64,000 bases of DNA from QYOJ01 sp964616825 (GTDB taxonomy: Bacteria; Bacteroidota; Bacteroidia; Bacteroidales; FEN-979): NCBI GenBank assembly GCA_964616825.1, contig CAZTSX010000011.1:1-64000 (forward strand), in the 5' to 3' direction. Every line of letters begins with the position of its first letter. The first letter of the stretch is position 1. Below, piece by piece: positions 43,501-51,406 of this stretch. Below the pieces are notes generated by a model, which saw only the letters and a list, made by a program, of their open reading frames with translations, ran no database searches and was not told the origin of the DNA. A program made the position numbers and the translations under genes.

Positions 43501-43741
43501 CCTTTTTGATGATCTCTTCAACAAAAAACGCAGTAACAGGCAAGTAATAAATTTTGTCGGCGATGCCTTCAGATGTTTGAACGGTAGCAATGTTTGGGTT
43601 GATCAAAACCGATTCGATTCCCTCTTCCCTCAACGCTTTCAGAGCTTGCGAGCCGCTGTAGTCAAACTCACCCGCTTCCCCGATCTTCAGGGCTCCGCTG
43701 CCGAGAACCAGCACTTTTTTAATATGGGGATCAACACTCAT
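40523..43741 (-). CDS. carB: Carbamoyl-phosphate synthase large subunit
   Basis: A 1072-residue enzyme with two ATP-grasp halves: the first begins KKVLVLGSGALKIGEAGEFD, and the second around residue 555 with KRSVVVIGSGAYRIGSSVEF. The C-terminal about 130 residues (NILLSTGDTRSKIELLESSR...) form the MGS-like allosteric domain. It makes carbamoyl phosphate from bicarbonate, ammonia and ATP for pyrimidine and arginine synthesis. Its ATG overlaps the carA stop by 4 bases, and length is normal. Confidence 0.97.
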   Translation of the reverse strand: MSVDPHIKKVLVLGSGALKIGEAGEFDYSGSQALKALREEGIESVLINPNIATVQTSEGIADKIYYLPVTAFFVEEIIKKEQPDGIFLAFGGQTALNCGIELFQTGILKKYNLKVLGTPVEAIIETEDRELFAEKLRSIQMKTPKSIAVTCTADALKASEELGFPVIVRAAFTLGGQGSGFCNNQEELKLLADKAFSYSGQILVEESLKGWKEVEYEVVRDGYDNCITVCNMENLDPLGIHTGESIVVAPSQTLTNNEYHILRQLSIRIIRSIGIIGECNVQYALDPESEDYRVIEVNARLSRSSALASKATGYPLAFVAAKLAVGYGLHELKNSITKTTPAFFEPALDYIVCKIPRWDLNKFIGVSKEIGSSMKSVGEVMAIGRTFEEAIQKGLRMVGQGMHGFVGNNDLDFPDIKKALSDPTDMRIYCIASAFQAGYTVDRIHDLTKIDNWFLVKLKAIFDLMQELKHYQNLDTLPQELFLKAKQKGFSDFQIARFVLKDGGNMREKMLQVREFRKKAGILPFIKQIDTLAAEYPAQTNYLYLTYNASSGDIIPEQDKRSVVVIGSGAYRIGSSVEFDWCSVNALMTVRKEGYRSVMINFNPETVSTDYDICDRLYFDELSFERVMDIIELEDSGGVIVSTGGQIANNLAMPLFQAGVSILGTSPEDIDGAENRHKFSSLLDELGVDQPRWKELSTPKEIHRFVEEVGFPVLIRPSYVLSGAAMNVVSNHEELDFFLNLAARVSKEYPVVVSEFIQDAKEIEIDAVAKEGEIIAYAISEHIEFAGVHSGDATMVFPAQKIYFETARRIKRISRDIARALRISGPFNMQFLAKDNDIKVIECNLRASRSFPFVSKVIKINFIELATQIMLGLPVEKPNKSAFDLDYIGVKAPQFSFSRLQKADPVLGVEMASTGEVGCIGENYYETLLKAMMSVGYQLPKKNILLSTGDTRSKIELLESSRMLVEKGFCLYATRGSALFLQENDIPATILHWPDENKQPNTLDYLRERKIDLVINIPKNLSKTELDNDYSIRRAAVDFNIPLITNARLASAFIYGICKLDEGIMIKSWDEY

Positions 43742-44808
43742 TTACTCTCGTCAACACGTTTCAGGAATTCATCGAAAAGATATTCCGTATCAGTCGGGCC
43801 ACTGGATGCCTCCGGATGGAACTGAACGGAGAATATAGGTTTGGACTTATGGCGTATCCCTTCGTTTGTTTGATCATTGAGGTTGACAAAAAATGTTTCC
43901 CACTCGTCACCCAGCGTATGGTCATCGATTGCATACCCGTGATTTTGTGAGGTGATAAAGGCTTTGTTGGTGCCTTTCATCAACACGGGTTGGTTATGGC
44001 TGCGATGACCATATTTTAGCTTGTAGGTATCCGCCCCGGAAGCAAGGGCCAGCAGCTGATTCCCCAGGCAGATACCAAAAATAGGGGTGTCAGATTTCAT
44101 AGCATAGGCCAGATGGCTGATTGTCGCTTCACACATTTTCGGGTCACCCGGTCCGTTTGAAATAAACAATCCATCATACTTCTCCTTCGACAGGTCGTGA
44201 TCCCATGGAACACGGATGATTGTCGTATCCCGTTTCAGGAAATGGCGAATGATATTGTATTTCACGCCGCAATCAATAAGCAATATCCGGTATCTGCCTT
44301 CGCCATAAATCTCCTTGTTCCGGGTGCTGACCTGGTCCACCAGATTTTCCTTGTTTGGATCTGTAAACCCGATCGAATCTCCGTCAAACTCGATCTTTCC
44401 CGGCATGGCTCCACGTTCCCGGATGACCTTTGTAAGCGCCCGTGTGTCGATGCCGGTCAGGCCAGGAATTCCGCTTCGCCGTAGCCATTGCCCCAGGCTC
44501 TCACTGGCATTCCAATGGCTGTATTCCTCGGAGTAATCGGAGATGACCAGGCCGGTGATCTGCAGGTGATCCGATTCATAATTCTTAAAAAGATCGTTTT
44601 CGGTTGTCTCCGCCGGTACCCCGTAATTGCCGATCAACGGATAGGTCAGCACCAGGATCTGCCCCCGGTAGGATGGATCGGTAAGACTCTCCGGATAGCC
44701 GGTCATGGAGGTATTGAAGACCACTTCGCCAGCCACAGATATATCGCTTCCAAAAGAGTAACCGTAAAAAACTGTTCCGTCTTCCAGAGTCAATTTGGCT
44801 TTTTTCAT
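43738..44808 (-). CDS. carA: Carbamoyl-phosphate synthase small subunit
   Basis: A 356-residue glutamine amidotransferase subunit. The N-terminal domain has EVVFNTSMTGYPESLTDPSY; the class I glutaminase domain has the nucleophile in FGICLGNQLLALASGADTYK and the His-Glu pair in VQFHPEASSGP. It supplies ammonia to CarB, encoded 4 bases overlapping downstream. Divergent from the sensor kinase gene at 44970. Confidence 0.97.
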   Translation of the reverse strand: MKKAKLTLEDGTVFYGYSFGSDISVAGEVVFNTSMTGYPESLTDPSYRGQILVLTYPLIGNYGVPAETTENDLFKNYESDHLQITGLVISDYSEEYSHWNASESLGQWLRRSGIPGLTGIDTRALTKVIRERGAMPGKIEFDGDSIGFTDPNKENLVDQVSTRNKEIYGEGRYRILLIDCGVKYNIIRHFLKRDTTIIRVPWDHDLSKEKYDGLFISNGPGDPKMCEATISHLAYAMKSDTPIFGICLGNQLLALASGADTYKLKYGHRSHNQPVLMKGTNKAFITSQNHGYAIDDHTLGDEWETFFVNLNDQTNEGIRHKSKPIFSVQFHPEASSGPTDTEYLFDEFLKRVDESK

Positions 44809-44943
44809 TCAGTTTTTTCTTGAATTTTATCCGGCTAGATGATCAAGGCAAAAGTACTTTTGCGTACCGGATTATCAGAAGATATTCAACGAATTTTATT
44901 AACAAGAGAAGGGAGTTTATCATCTGATGATAAAAGAAATCCA

Positions 44944-44951
44944 TAGATTTG
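44944..44951 (+). promoter_or_regulatory. Probable -7 element before the sensor kinase gene
   Basis: TAGATTTG matches TAnnTTTG, 18 bases before the ATG at 44970. No clear -33 element is seen. Confidence 0.45.
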
Positions 44952-44969
44952 TACGTTGTTAGTTGAGTT

Positions 44970-46475
44970 ATGGACATTTACCTTCGAAAAAAGCGCTGGA
45001 AATGGATCCTGTTTATCGTTGCGATCCTGATTATTTCAGCTTCCTGGTATTATACTAATATTCTTGCGGAATACACTCGTCAGGAGGAGCGAAAAAATGT
45101 AGAGATCTGGGCGGATGCCATCCAACACAAAGCCGAACTGGTGAACTTTACCAATGTGCTGTTTGAACAGATCAAGAATGAAGAACGCAAACGGGTCGCT
45201 TTCCTGGCTGAAGCCCAGAAAAGAATCAATACGGCCGGGCCGGATGAAGATGTGAACTTCTATCTGGATATCATTACTCAGAACACAACCATTCCTGTGA
45301 TCCAGACCGATGATCGAAACAACGTGGTCTCTGTCAGGAATGTCAGTTTCGACATGGACACTGTCAAACATCTGCTGGGGGATCTGCGGGAAGAGTTTAC
45401 CTACTACCCACCCGTAGTAGTAAACTATTTGGCTAATAAATATTATTATCTCTATTACAAGGATTCCAATATCTTCTCCGAACTGAAAAAAGCGATGGAC
45501 GACTTGATCAGTTCGTTCTTTTCAGAAGTGGTGCTTAACTCCGCTTCCGTTCCTGTAATCATTACCGATAGCACAAAACGAGATGTGATCGCCTTTGGAA
45601 ATCTTCCTGACAACAAGATGGAAGACTCCCTATTCGTTCTCAGGACATTGGAGACCATGGAGTTGCAGAACAGGCCGATCGAAGTGAACCTGGCTGGTAC
45701 CGGATTACGGTATATTTTTTACAAAGATTCTTTCCTGCTTACCCAGTTAAATTACTATCCATTCATTATGTTTGCTATATTCGGTATCTTTCTTTTCATC
45801 GCCTATCTTCTTTTCAGCACCGCCCGTAAATCGGAACAGAATCAGGTTTGGGTAGGCATGGCAAAAGAGACCGCTCATCAACTGGGAACACCTCTTTCTT
45901 CGATGGTTGGCTGGGTAGAGTTATTGAAGCTGAAAGGATTGGATGGTGATACTGTCAGGGAGATTGAGAAGGATGTACTGCGATTGGAAACCATCACCGA
46001 CCGTTTTTCCAAGATCGGTGCTGCAGCCAGATTGGAACCTTTCAATATTGTTCAGGTAGTATATGATACAGTCAATTATATCAAATCAAGAACATCCCCC
46101 AAGGTGCAATTTGATATTACCCCCGATCTCTCTACAAATATTTCTGCTCCAATCAACCTGCATCTCTTTGAGTGGGTGATTGAGAACCTTTGCAAGAATG
46201 CGGTTGATGCAATAGAGGGAAACGGAACCATCCATATAGAGGTGACACGAGAGGAGAAATATGTCATGATCGACATCAGTGATTCAGGGAAAGGAATTCA
46301 AAAATCACGTTTCAAGACTATTTTTCACCCGGGGTATACCTCTAAAATCCGTGGTTGGGGCCTCGGATTAACCCTATCAAAACGGATCATTGATAATTAC
46401 CACAGAGGGAAAATCTTTGTCAAGTCTTCAGCTATCGGAAAAGGAACTACCTTTCGTGTCGTTCTAAAAAAATAA
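44970..46475 (+). CDS. Membrane sensor histidine kinase
   Basis: A 501-residue kinase. Hydrophobic segments lie near residues 12-30 and 266-285, enclosing a periplasmic sensor domain of about 235 residues without a recognised fold. The H-box is WVGMAKETAHQLGTPLSSMV, and the ATPase domain shows EWVIENLCKNAVDAI, DISDSGKGI and RGWGLGLTLSKRIID. No response regulator gene adjoins it. The next gene, hemW, begins 6 bases later on the same strand and may be co-transcribed. Confidence 0.9.
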   Translation: MDIYLRKKRWKWILFIVAILIISASWYYTNILAEYTRQEERKNVEIWADAIQHKAELVNFTNVLFEQIKNEERKRVAFLAEAQKRINTAGPDEDVNFYLDIITQNTTIPVIQTDDRNNVVSVRNVSFDMDTVKHLLGDLREEFTYYPPVVVNYLANKYYYLYYKDSNIFSELKKAMDDLISSFFSEVVLNSASVPVIITDSTKRDVIAFGNLPDNKMEDSLFVLRTLETMELQNRPIEVNLAGTGLRYIFYKDSFLLTQLNYYPFIMFAIFGIFLFIAYLLFSTARKSEQNQVWVGMAKETAHQLGTPLSSMVGWVELLKLKGLDGDTVREIEKDVLRLETITDRFSKIGAAARLEPFNIVQVVYDTVNYIKSRTSPKVQFDITPDLSTNISAPINLHLFEWVIENLCKNAVDAIEGNGTIHIEVTREEKYVMIDISDSGKGIQKSRFKTIFHPGYTSKIRGWGLGLTLSKRIIDNYHRGKIFVKSSAIGKGTTFRVVLKK

Positions 46476-46481
46476 GATCCG

Positions 46482-47774
46482 TTGGCCGGAATCTATATCC
46501 ATATCCCTTTTTGCAAACACAAGTGCAACTACTGTAATTTCTTTTCGCTTGCTACCACGCGCTTCAGGGAAGAATTTTTCCAGGCTTTGCTCAAAGAGAT
46601 CGAACTGACCCGAGATTATTTGGGAGAAGAACCTGTTGAAACTTTATATTTTGGCGGGGGAACGCCGTCGTTGTTTTCGGTTGATCAGATTGAGAAGATC
46701 ATTCAGCAGATACGGGATGAGGGGGGAGGGATGAGGGATGAGGGACGAGGAATGAGGGACGAGCACCGAGAACCGAGCAACGAGCAACGAGCATCGAGCA
46801 TCGAGGCACCCGAGATCACTTTAGAAATGAATCCGGATGACGTGACACAAGAATACATTAGTAACATTAAGCAGAGTCCGATCAACCGAATCAGCCTGGG
46901 AGTACAGTCGTTTTTTGATGTAGATCTGAAATACCTGGAGCGGAGGCATGATGGAAGGCAAGCGAAGAGGGCTTTAAAGATGATCCTGTTGCTTCTTCAT
47001 ACTCCTCGCTATGACAATGATGCCGGATACCAGATGCCAGATACCGGGAGCCGGATGCCGGATAAAAAAATCGAAAATCGAAAATCGAAAATCGAAACTG
47101 TCTCTGTGGATTTGATCTATGGAATTCCTACATTGTCAAACGATCACTGGAAAGAAAACCTGAACCTTGTGATCGATCTGGGCGTCCCACATATTTCTGC
47201 CTATTCGCTAACGGTTGAGCCTAAGACTCATCTGGCCTGGCAAATTGCCAGAGACATCCGGCATCCGGTATCAGACGATCAGGCATCCGAGCAGTTTGAG
47301 ATCCTCATGGAGGTAATGGATCAGGCAGGCTATCTCCACTATGAGATCTCCAATTTTTGCTTACCCGGATATGAGTCACGTCATAATAGGAATTATTGGA
47401 GAGGTATTCCCTACCTGGGCCTGGGTCCGTCCGCACACTCCTTTAACGGAACCTCCCGCCGCTGGAACACCCGGAATCTCACATCCTACATCCAGGGAAT
47501 AGAGTCGGGCAGCCTGTCATTTGAAGAGGAGATCCTCACCACCACACAGCACTACAATGAATACGTTATGACATCATTGAGAACAACCTGGGGATGCGAT
47601 ATCAAAAAGATCGAAAAGAAATTTGGAGTTGATTATGCATCCCATTTCCGGCATCAGGTAATCCGGCATCAGGTATCCGGTCATCTGGAAGAATCAGCTG
47701 GTATCCATACCTTATCCCGTTCCGGGAAATTCCTGGCTGACGGGATTTCGGCGGATCTGTTCGTTGAAAAGTGA
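46482..47774 (+). CDS. hemW: HemW family radical SAM protein with several repeat insertions
   Basis: A 430-residue radical SAM protein. It starts at a TTG (MAGIYIHIPFCKHKCNYCNF), giving CxxxCxxC at Cys11, 15 and 18; YFGGGTPSLF and the HemW-type YESRHNRNYWRGIPYLGLGP are present, so it is the HemW heme chaperone rather than HemN. Four stretches look inserted relative to relatives: about residues 78-108 (before EITLEMNPDD), 180-205 (before VSVDLIYGIP), 259-268 and 387-402. Each coincides with tandem-repeat DNA, most clearly 13 heptamers in the first. The last 63 bases overlap the end of the convergent PepSY gene. Confidence 0.92.
   Translation: MAGIYIHIPFCKHKCNYCNFFSLATTRFREEFFQALLKEIELTRDYLGEEPVETLYFGGGTPSLFSVDQIEKIIQQIRDEGGGMRDEGRGMRDEHREPSNEQRASSIEAPEITLEMNPDDVTQEYISNIKQSPINRISLGVQSFFDVDLKYLERRHDGRQAKRALKMILLLLHTPRYDNDAGYQMPDTGSRMPDKKIENRKSKIETVSVDLIYGIPTLSNDHWKENLNLVIDLGVPHISAYSLTVEPKTHLAWQIARDIRHPVSDDQASEQFEILMEVMDQAGYLHYEISNFCLPGYESRHNRNYWRGIPYLGLGPSAHSFNGTSRRWNTRNLTSYIQGIESGSLSFEEEILTTTQHYNEYVMTSLRTTWGCDIKKIEKKFGVDYASHFRHQVIRHQVSGHLEESAGIHTLSRSGKFLADGISADLFVEK
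46714..46804. repeat. 13-unit heptanucleotide array inside hemW
   Basis: 91 bases read as 13 consecutive 7-mers: GGGATGA, GGGGGGA, GGGATGA, GGGATGA, GGGACGA, GGAATGA, GGGACGA, GCACCGA, GAACCGA, GCAACGA, GCAACGA, GCATCGA, GCATCGA. Every unit begins with G and ends with GA. The types match the start and middle of the ispG array. Confidence 0.9.
47018..47094. repeat. 11-unit heptanucleotide array inside hemW
   Basis: Units run TGATGCC, GGATACC, AGATGCC, AGATACC, GGGAGCC, GGATGCC, GGATAAA, then AAAATCG four times. The last type is the reverse complement of the CGATTTT units between nuoK and nuoL. The encoded residues sit between a helix and the conserved VSVDLIYGIP strand. Confidence 0.88.
47648..47690. 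repeat. Short heptamer array near the 3' end of hemW
   Basis: CCGGCAT, CAGGTAA, one extra T, CCGGCAT, CAGGTAT, CCGGTCA, TCTGGAA. It encodes FRHQVIRHQVSGHLEE just before the conserved C-terminal segment LADGISADLF. A related short stretch with CATCCGG units lies near 47257-47285 in the same gene. Confidence 0.75.
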
Positions 47775-49403
47775 GGTTACGATTCGCTTTTTTCTTTTTC
47801 TTGCTATCCACCACGCCAGAAAACCGATGATACTGATCTCCAGGGCAAACAAACCGACGACCGGAACAACCAGGATATAAAATTCCCCCAGGATAGGCTG
47901 GTAAATCCGGCCGGTATGAATTTCCAGAGCTGTGTTCCAGAGAGAAATTGGTGATTCCCTTTTCACCTCTTCCGGCATTGATGGAAACCATTTTCCTCCT
48001 TTCAACTCGATCGCCCCTCCCATATAATCGAAGAGGACTTCTCTGGTGACCGGTGACTGGATGCCGGATCCTGGATGCTGGTTACTCCCCTTCCTTGTTG
48101 GGGAGGGACCGGGGAAGGGGTAGGACACTGGGTGCTGGATATACCCTGCAACTGAAAGGTTCCCGAATGGAGGGCCTGCTCCACCCGTTGGCACGTAAGG
48201 CATCTTGGTAAAATAATCCCAAATATTACCGGTTTCCGGCTCCCATAAAAAAATTCCGCCAAACGATCCGACCAGGAATTTCTCCGGATCCATTTGTTCA
48301 AAGACGTTGATCCCCATGATACTTACCGGAGGCTGGAACCGGTATCTCCTTATGTTGCTTGAAAAATCATCATCGGAATAGTAAATTCCTTCGGAGGTGG
48401 CTACCATCCAGCAATGTTTCTCCTTATCGTACAACAAATCACGAAATCGGTCGAACCAGGGATTTGAGCTATCCAGTTCAGAATACTTGATCTTGGCTAC
48501 ACGAGAGTTAGCAATCAGGATCAGCAAGGGAGGGCGTAGAAACATGCCGGTAACGATGGTGAGGATTAATATGAGAATCGTCCATGATCCCAGGCTGTTG
48601 TGCCATTTTAATGTGGAGCGATTGAATCGCTTCAAACGGATCTTTCTGATCTCATCTTTCAATCGGCTTAACCTATATGGAACAAAGAAATAGATCAGTC
48701 CGGTGATGCAAAGAATGATAAACGTAATGCCGATAGCATCAACAATCAATTTCCCTGGGATACCATAGATCTCACCGCTATGGATCACCCAGAGTGTTTT
48801 GAAAAGACCGACTTTGTCATCGTCATCTTCTCCTGCCGGGACCGGGATCACAGTAAAATTATCCAGCCCGTTTGCCGTTGTTGAGACAAGCAGACTGGAG
48901 CGTGTCATCACCAGCAAGCTGTCTCCTTTAGTCAATACCGATACAACTCTCTCTTCCGGAACCGGCAGGGAAACCTTGTTCCAGTTTTGAGACAATGAAT
49001 CATAACGATACAGTCCAAACAAGGTACCCGCATGGAGGCCTGTGATGCTGTCGACACAAATCGTTGCAATTTTCCGGTTGTCGATTCCTTGAGGGAATCC
49101 TTTATTAAAATCGGAGAAGGATTGAAACTTCGTATCGGTGCGCCAGATGCCGATATTTCCATAGATAAGTATCGTCTCGCCACCAATCGCAGTGGCTCCT
49201 CTTACACTTGCCAGATTCCAGTTGTTATAACGGTAACTTTCGGGGAGATATTTTCTGTTCACATCACTAGAGGATAACAACTTGCGATGGTTCATAATAA
49301 TCCCGGAAACAGCAAACAGCAGGATGAAAATGGTAAAGACCAGGCTGGGCCATTTATGCCATTTGCGAAGCCGGTTTAGGAGTTTTCCGTTAGATTTTTT
49401 CAC
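47712..49403 (-). CDS. PepSY-associated membrane protein with REP-like insertion
   Basis: A 563-residue protein starting at a GTG (49403). Hydrophobic segments lie near residues 18-38, 225-247, 272-295 and 508-530, with large periplasmic parts between. WHKWPSLVFTIFILLFAVSG and LKWHNSLGSWTILILILTIV are PepSY_TM-like segments with conserved His. Such proteins are often linked to metal or siderophore reduction or uptake. Residues about 418-453 (VAGYIQHPVSYPFPGPSPTR...) are encoded by heptamers around a palindromic element and interrupt the domain. The C-terminus extends 63 bases into the convergent hemW gene. Confidence 0.8.
   Translation of the reverse strand: MKKSNGKLLNRLRKWHKWPSLVFTIFILLFAVSGIIMNHRKLLSSSDVNRKYLPESYRYNNWNLASVRGATAIGGETILIYGNIGIWRTDTKFQSFSDFNKGFPQGIDNRKIATICVDSITGLHAGTLFGLYRYDSLSQNWNKVSLPVPEERVVSVLTKGDSLLVMTRSSLLVSTTANGLDNFTVIPVPAGEDDDDKVGLFKTLWVIHSGEIYGIPGKLIVDAIGITFIILCITGLIYFFVPYRLSRLKDEIRKIRLKRFNRSTLKWHNSLGSWTILILILTIVTGMFLRPPLLILIANSRVAKIKYSELDSSNPWFDRFRDLLYDKEKHCWMVATSEGIYYSDDDFSSNIRRYRFQPPVSIMGINVFEQMDPEKFLVGSFGGIFLWEPETGNIWDYFTKMPYVPTGGAGPPFGNLSVAGYIQHPVSYPFPGPSPTRKGSNQHPGSGIQSPVTREVLFDYMGGAIELKGGKWFPSMPEEVKRESPISLWNTALEIHTGRIYQPILGEFYILVVPVVGLFALEISIIGFLAWWIARKRKKRIVTSLFNEQIRRNPVSQEFPGTG
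48043..48146. repeat. Heptamers flanking a REP-like palindrome inside the PepSY gene
   Basis: Six 7-mers on the plus strand (CTGGTGA, CCGGTGA, CTGGATG, CCGGATC, CTGGATG, CTGGTTA; 48043-48084) run into a C/G-rich stretch (48085-48121) with CTCCCC and GGGGAGG arms, then further CTGGGTG/CTGGATA units. On the coding strand the centre starts ACCCCTTCCCCGGTCCC, close to ACCCCTCCCCGTGCCCC at 51001. The gene frame stays open. Confidence 0.8.
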
Positions 49404-49432
49404 CGTAATCTCAAGTAGTGAAATTTTTGTTA

Positions 49433-49464
49433 CTCACAAGTTCACTAGTTCACCAGTTCACTAT
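49433..49464. repeat. Octamer array at the end of the DUF2249 gene
   Basis: Four 8-mers, CTCACAAG, TTCACTAG, TTCACCAG, TTCACTAT. The last contains part of the DUF2249 gene's stop codon (49461-49463 on the minus strand). Same family as in tsaB and at 28994-29057. It lies between the 5' end of the PepSY gene and the DUF2249 gene. Confidence 0.82.
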
Positions 49465-49709
49465 TTTCTAAAATAGGTATGATATAAACCTTCCGTTTGC
49501 TCCGAATGGGTTTCAAATCCGGCTGCTGCCATTTTTTCTATCATCGGCATTGGAGGGAATGGTGTAATGATCTCGAAGATTTCTCCTGGATTCAGGGTTT
49601 CGCTCTCTTGCATAACTCTTTCCAGCGGATGTTCTCCCGCTGCAATGATCGGTCTGGCATCCAGGGATATGGTGATTTTTTCTTCATGTAACCAGGTTGG
49701 TCTTTCCAT
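49461..49709 (-). CDS. DUF2249 domain protein
   Basis: An 82-residue single-domain protein. ISLDARPIIAAGEHPLERVM and LNPGEIFEIITPFPPMPMIE match the DUF2249 family, a TusA-like small domain often found with DUF438, hemerythrin or cupin proteins in anaerobes. It lies 42 bases downstream of the DUF438 gene and is the last gene of the module headed by the ferredoxin gene. Precise role unknown; a link with nitric oxide or nitrite metabolism is suggested in the literature for the family and by the neighbours here. Confidence 0.85.
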   Translation of the reverse strand: MERPTWLHEEKITISLDARPIIAAGEHPLERVMQESETLNPGEIFEIITPFPPMPMIEKMAAAGFETHSEQTEGLYHTYFRK

Positions 49710-49751
49710 TGTTCTATCTGTTTTTCTGTTTTCGGTCTTGGTTTCGGAATA

Positions 49752-50987
49752 TTATTTATCCTTAGTATAAGAGAGAATCCGTTGTTCTCCATGAAGTGCT
49801 CTTTTCTCTGTAAGGTCCTGTGATACTTCCAGTGTTCCCTGGTATTCTCCCTTCTCATTGCGGAGGGCGAAATACTCAATGTGGATGAACCTCCCCTGCA
49901 TCTGGATCCAGAAAGCAGCGTTATCCTCATTACCTTTCTTGAAATCGTTTAGAATCTTCTCTACCACATCCACACTCGAGGGAGGATGGCACATCCGTAC
50001 ATCCCGTCCGATGATGGCCCTGTTCCGGTCAAAAATCCGTTCTTTTCCCTGTGTGAAATACTTGACCTTGTCATCTTTGTCAACAAAAGTCATATCAACA
50101 GGCATGGTGTTCAGGATAGCCAGAAGTTCTTCCACCGTGAAGGAGCCACTGGGCAACCTGATGGCATCTCCTTCAGCCGATCTGGTTTCGGCCAGCTCAA
50201 CTCCTTCGGGTTCCCATGTAACATTCGGGTCATATAAACAATACCCTATTTCATTTGTTTGCCGGTAGATTTCATACCAGTTGGCATCAGTCAGCTTATC
50301 CATCGTCATCGGGAAGAGGATCTCCTCCTCCTTCATGATCATGTCGGTAATCGCTTTGGCTGCAGGCTGGAGATTCAGCTCGATCTTCATCTTCATCTGA
50401 TCTACTGAAGAGGCAGGGACATCTAACGCCTGCAGAGCATCCTTCAACAGATCACGTGTTTCATCATGCTTGCCCCACATCACCTTAGGTGGACCGGTAA
50501 TTCCGTATTTCTCCAGAAAAGGGAACAACAGATTCTCTTTCCTGCGATAGTGTTTATCTACATCCATCAGGCTATTAAAAAGGCCCTTCATTCGATTGAC
50601 ATAAGCTTCATTTCCAATCGCCGGCATCACCTTATCCACCTTGTTAAACAGTTCATTTAGTTTGGCCACCACCTTCTCCAGCTCACGATTCTCCTCTTTG
50701 AAGGTATCGACAGGATGTCCCGGCGGTACCACTTTCGCTCCGGAAAGGTCAATGTGCCCCTCCAGAGCCTGGGTATGAATATCGCACAATCGTAGGACTT
50801 CCGTTTCCGGCAATCCTTCATTGATCAGTTCCTGTTCAACTTCTACCACTTCATTGTAAGGAATCTTTGTAAGCAACGCAACAAGCTGCTTCTTGGCCTC
50901 TTCCGGTGCAATTCCCTCGTGGAGCTGCAGAATCATGTGCTTCAGCAGTTTCTTCCGGTCACCTGAGCTATTGATTAGTTCTGACAT
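49752..50987 (-). CDS. DUF438-hemerythrin-PAS protein
   Basis: A 411-residue three-part protein. Residues about 10-75 (LLKHMILQLHEGIAPEEAKK...) form DUF438. Residues about 90-235 form a hemerythrin-like four-helix bundle with candidate diiron ligands in VPPGHPVDTF, DKHYRRKENLLFPFLEKYG, MWGKHDETRD and MIMKEEEILFPM. Residues about 285-400 are a PAS domain (LLAILNTMPVDMTFVDKDDK, FWIQMQGRFIHIEYFALRN). The architecture suggests sensing or scavenging of O2 or NO at the diiron site. It lies between the cupin and DUF2249 genes on the same strand. Confidence 0.9.
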   Translation of the reverse strand: MSELINSSGDRKKLLKHMILQLHEGIAPEEAKKQLVALLTKIPYNEVVEVEQELINEGLPETEVLRLCDIHTQALEGHIDLSGAKVVPPGHPVDTFKEENRELEKVVAKLNELFNKVDKVMPAIGNEAYVNRMKGLFNSLMDVDKHYRRKENLLFPFLEKYGITGPPKVMWGKHDETRDLLKDALQALDVPASSVDQMKMKIELNLQPAAKAITDMIMKEEEILFPMTMDKLTDANWYEIYRQTNEIGYCLYDPNVTWEPEGVELAETRSAEGDAIRLPSGSFTVEELLAILNTMPVDMTFVDKDDKVKYFTQGKERIFDRNRAIIGRDVRMCHPPSSVDVVEKILNDFKKGNEDNAAFWIQMQGRFIHIEYFALRNEKGEYQGTLEVSQDLTEKRALHGEQRILSYTKDK

Positions 50988-51000
50988 AACTATGGTTTTT

Positions 51001-51051
51001 ACCCCTCCCCGTGCCCCTCCCCTGTTGGCAGGGGAGGGGTGTGAGGTGGGA
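51001..51051. repeat. GC-rich REP-like hairpin at the cupin gene end
   Basis: CCCCTCCCCTG (51014-51024) and CAGGGGAGGGG (51029-51039) form a perfect 11-bp stem with a TTGG loop, flanked by ACCCCTCCCCG and GTGAGGTGGG. The element ends next to the cupin stop codon (51052-51054) and resembles the palindrome inside the PepSY gene. It could also act as a terminator or attenuator within the module. Confidence 0.8.
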
Positions 51052-51381
51052 TTATCCTTTTATCATTGTTAACACCATCTTGAACTTCTCGGTCGCATTC
51101 ACTCCGTGAGGAATTCCCGCAGGCATGATAATGGTGTCTCCGGTTTCCATGTTAAATGATTGCTCATCGATCACAATCTCCGCCTTCCCCTCAATCACCT
51201 GCAACATGGCATCAAAAGGAGCAGAATGAGTGCTTAATCGTTGCTCTTTGTCAAAAGCAAACAACGTAACAGTCCCAACAGGACGGTCAAGTATCCGTTT
51301 GCTTACGATCCCCTCCGGGGAGTATTCCACCTTATCAGGAAAGCGGAATACATTTGAATGTTCAAACATGCTTTTTTCCAT
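51052..51381 (-). CDS. Cupin domain protein
   Basis: A 109-residue single cupin. The two cupin motifs are visible: RLSTHSAPFDAMLQVIEGKA with a His, and DTIIMPAGIPHGVNATEKFK with a His. The first motif has Ser-Ala where many metal cupins have a second His-x-His, so metal binding is less certain. Residues 1-4 may be untranslated, with Met5 as start. It lies 61 bases after the ferredoxin gene. Confidence 0.85.
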   Translation of the reverse strand: MEKSMFEHSNVFRFPDKVEYSPEGIVSKRILDRPVGTVTLFAFDKEQRLSTHSAPFDAMLQVIEGKAEIVIDEQSFNMETGDTIIMPAGIPHGVNATEKFKMVLTMIKG

Positions 51382-51406
51382 AATCCTATATTTTCTTATT
51401 TTGCTG

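Noticed and set aside
51014..51039. GC-rich hairpin as a classic intrinsic terminator
   Set aside because: No T run follows it on the minus strand, and a related palindrome lies inside a coding gene, so a repeat element is the better explanation.
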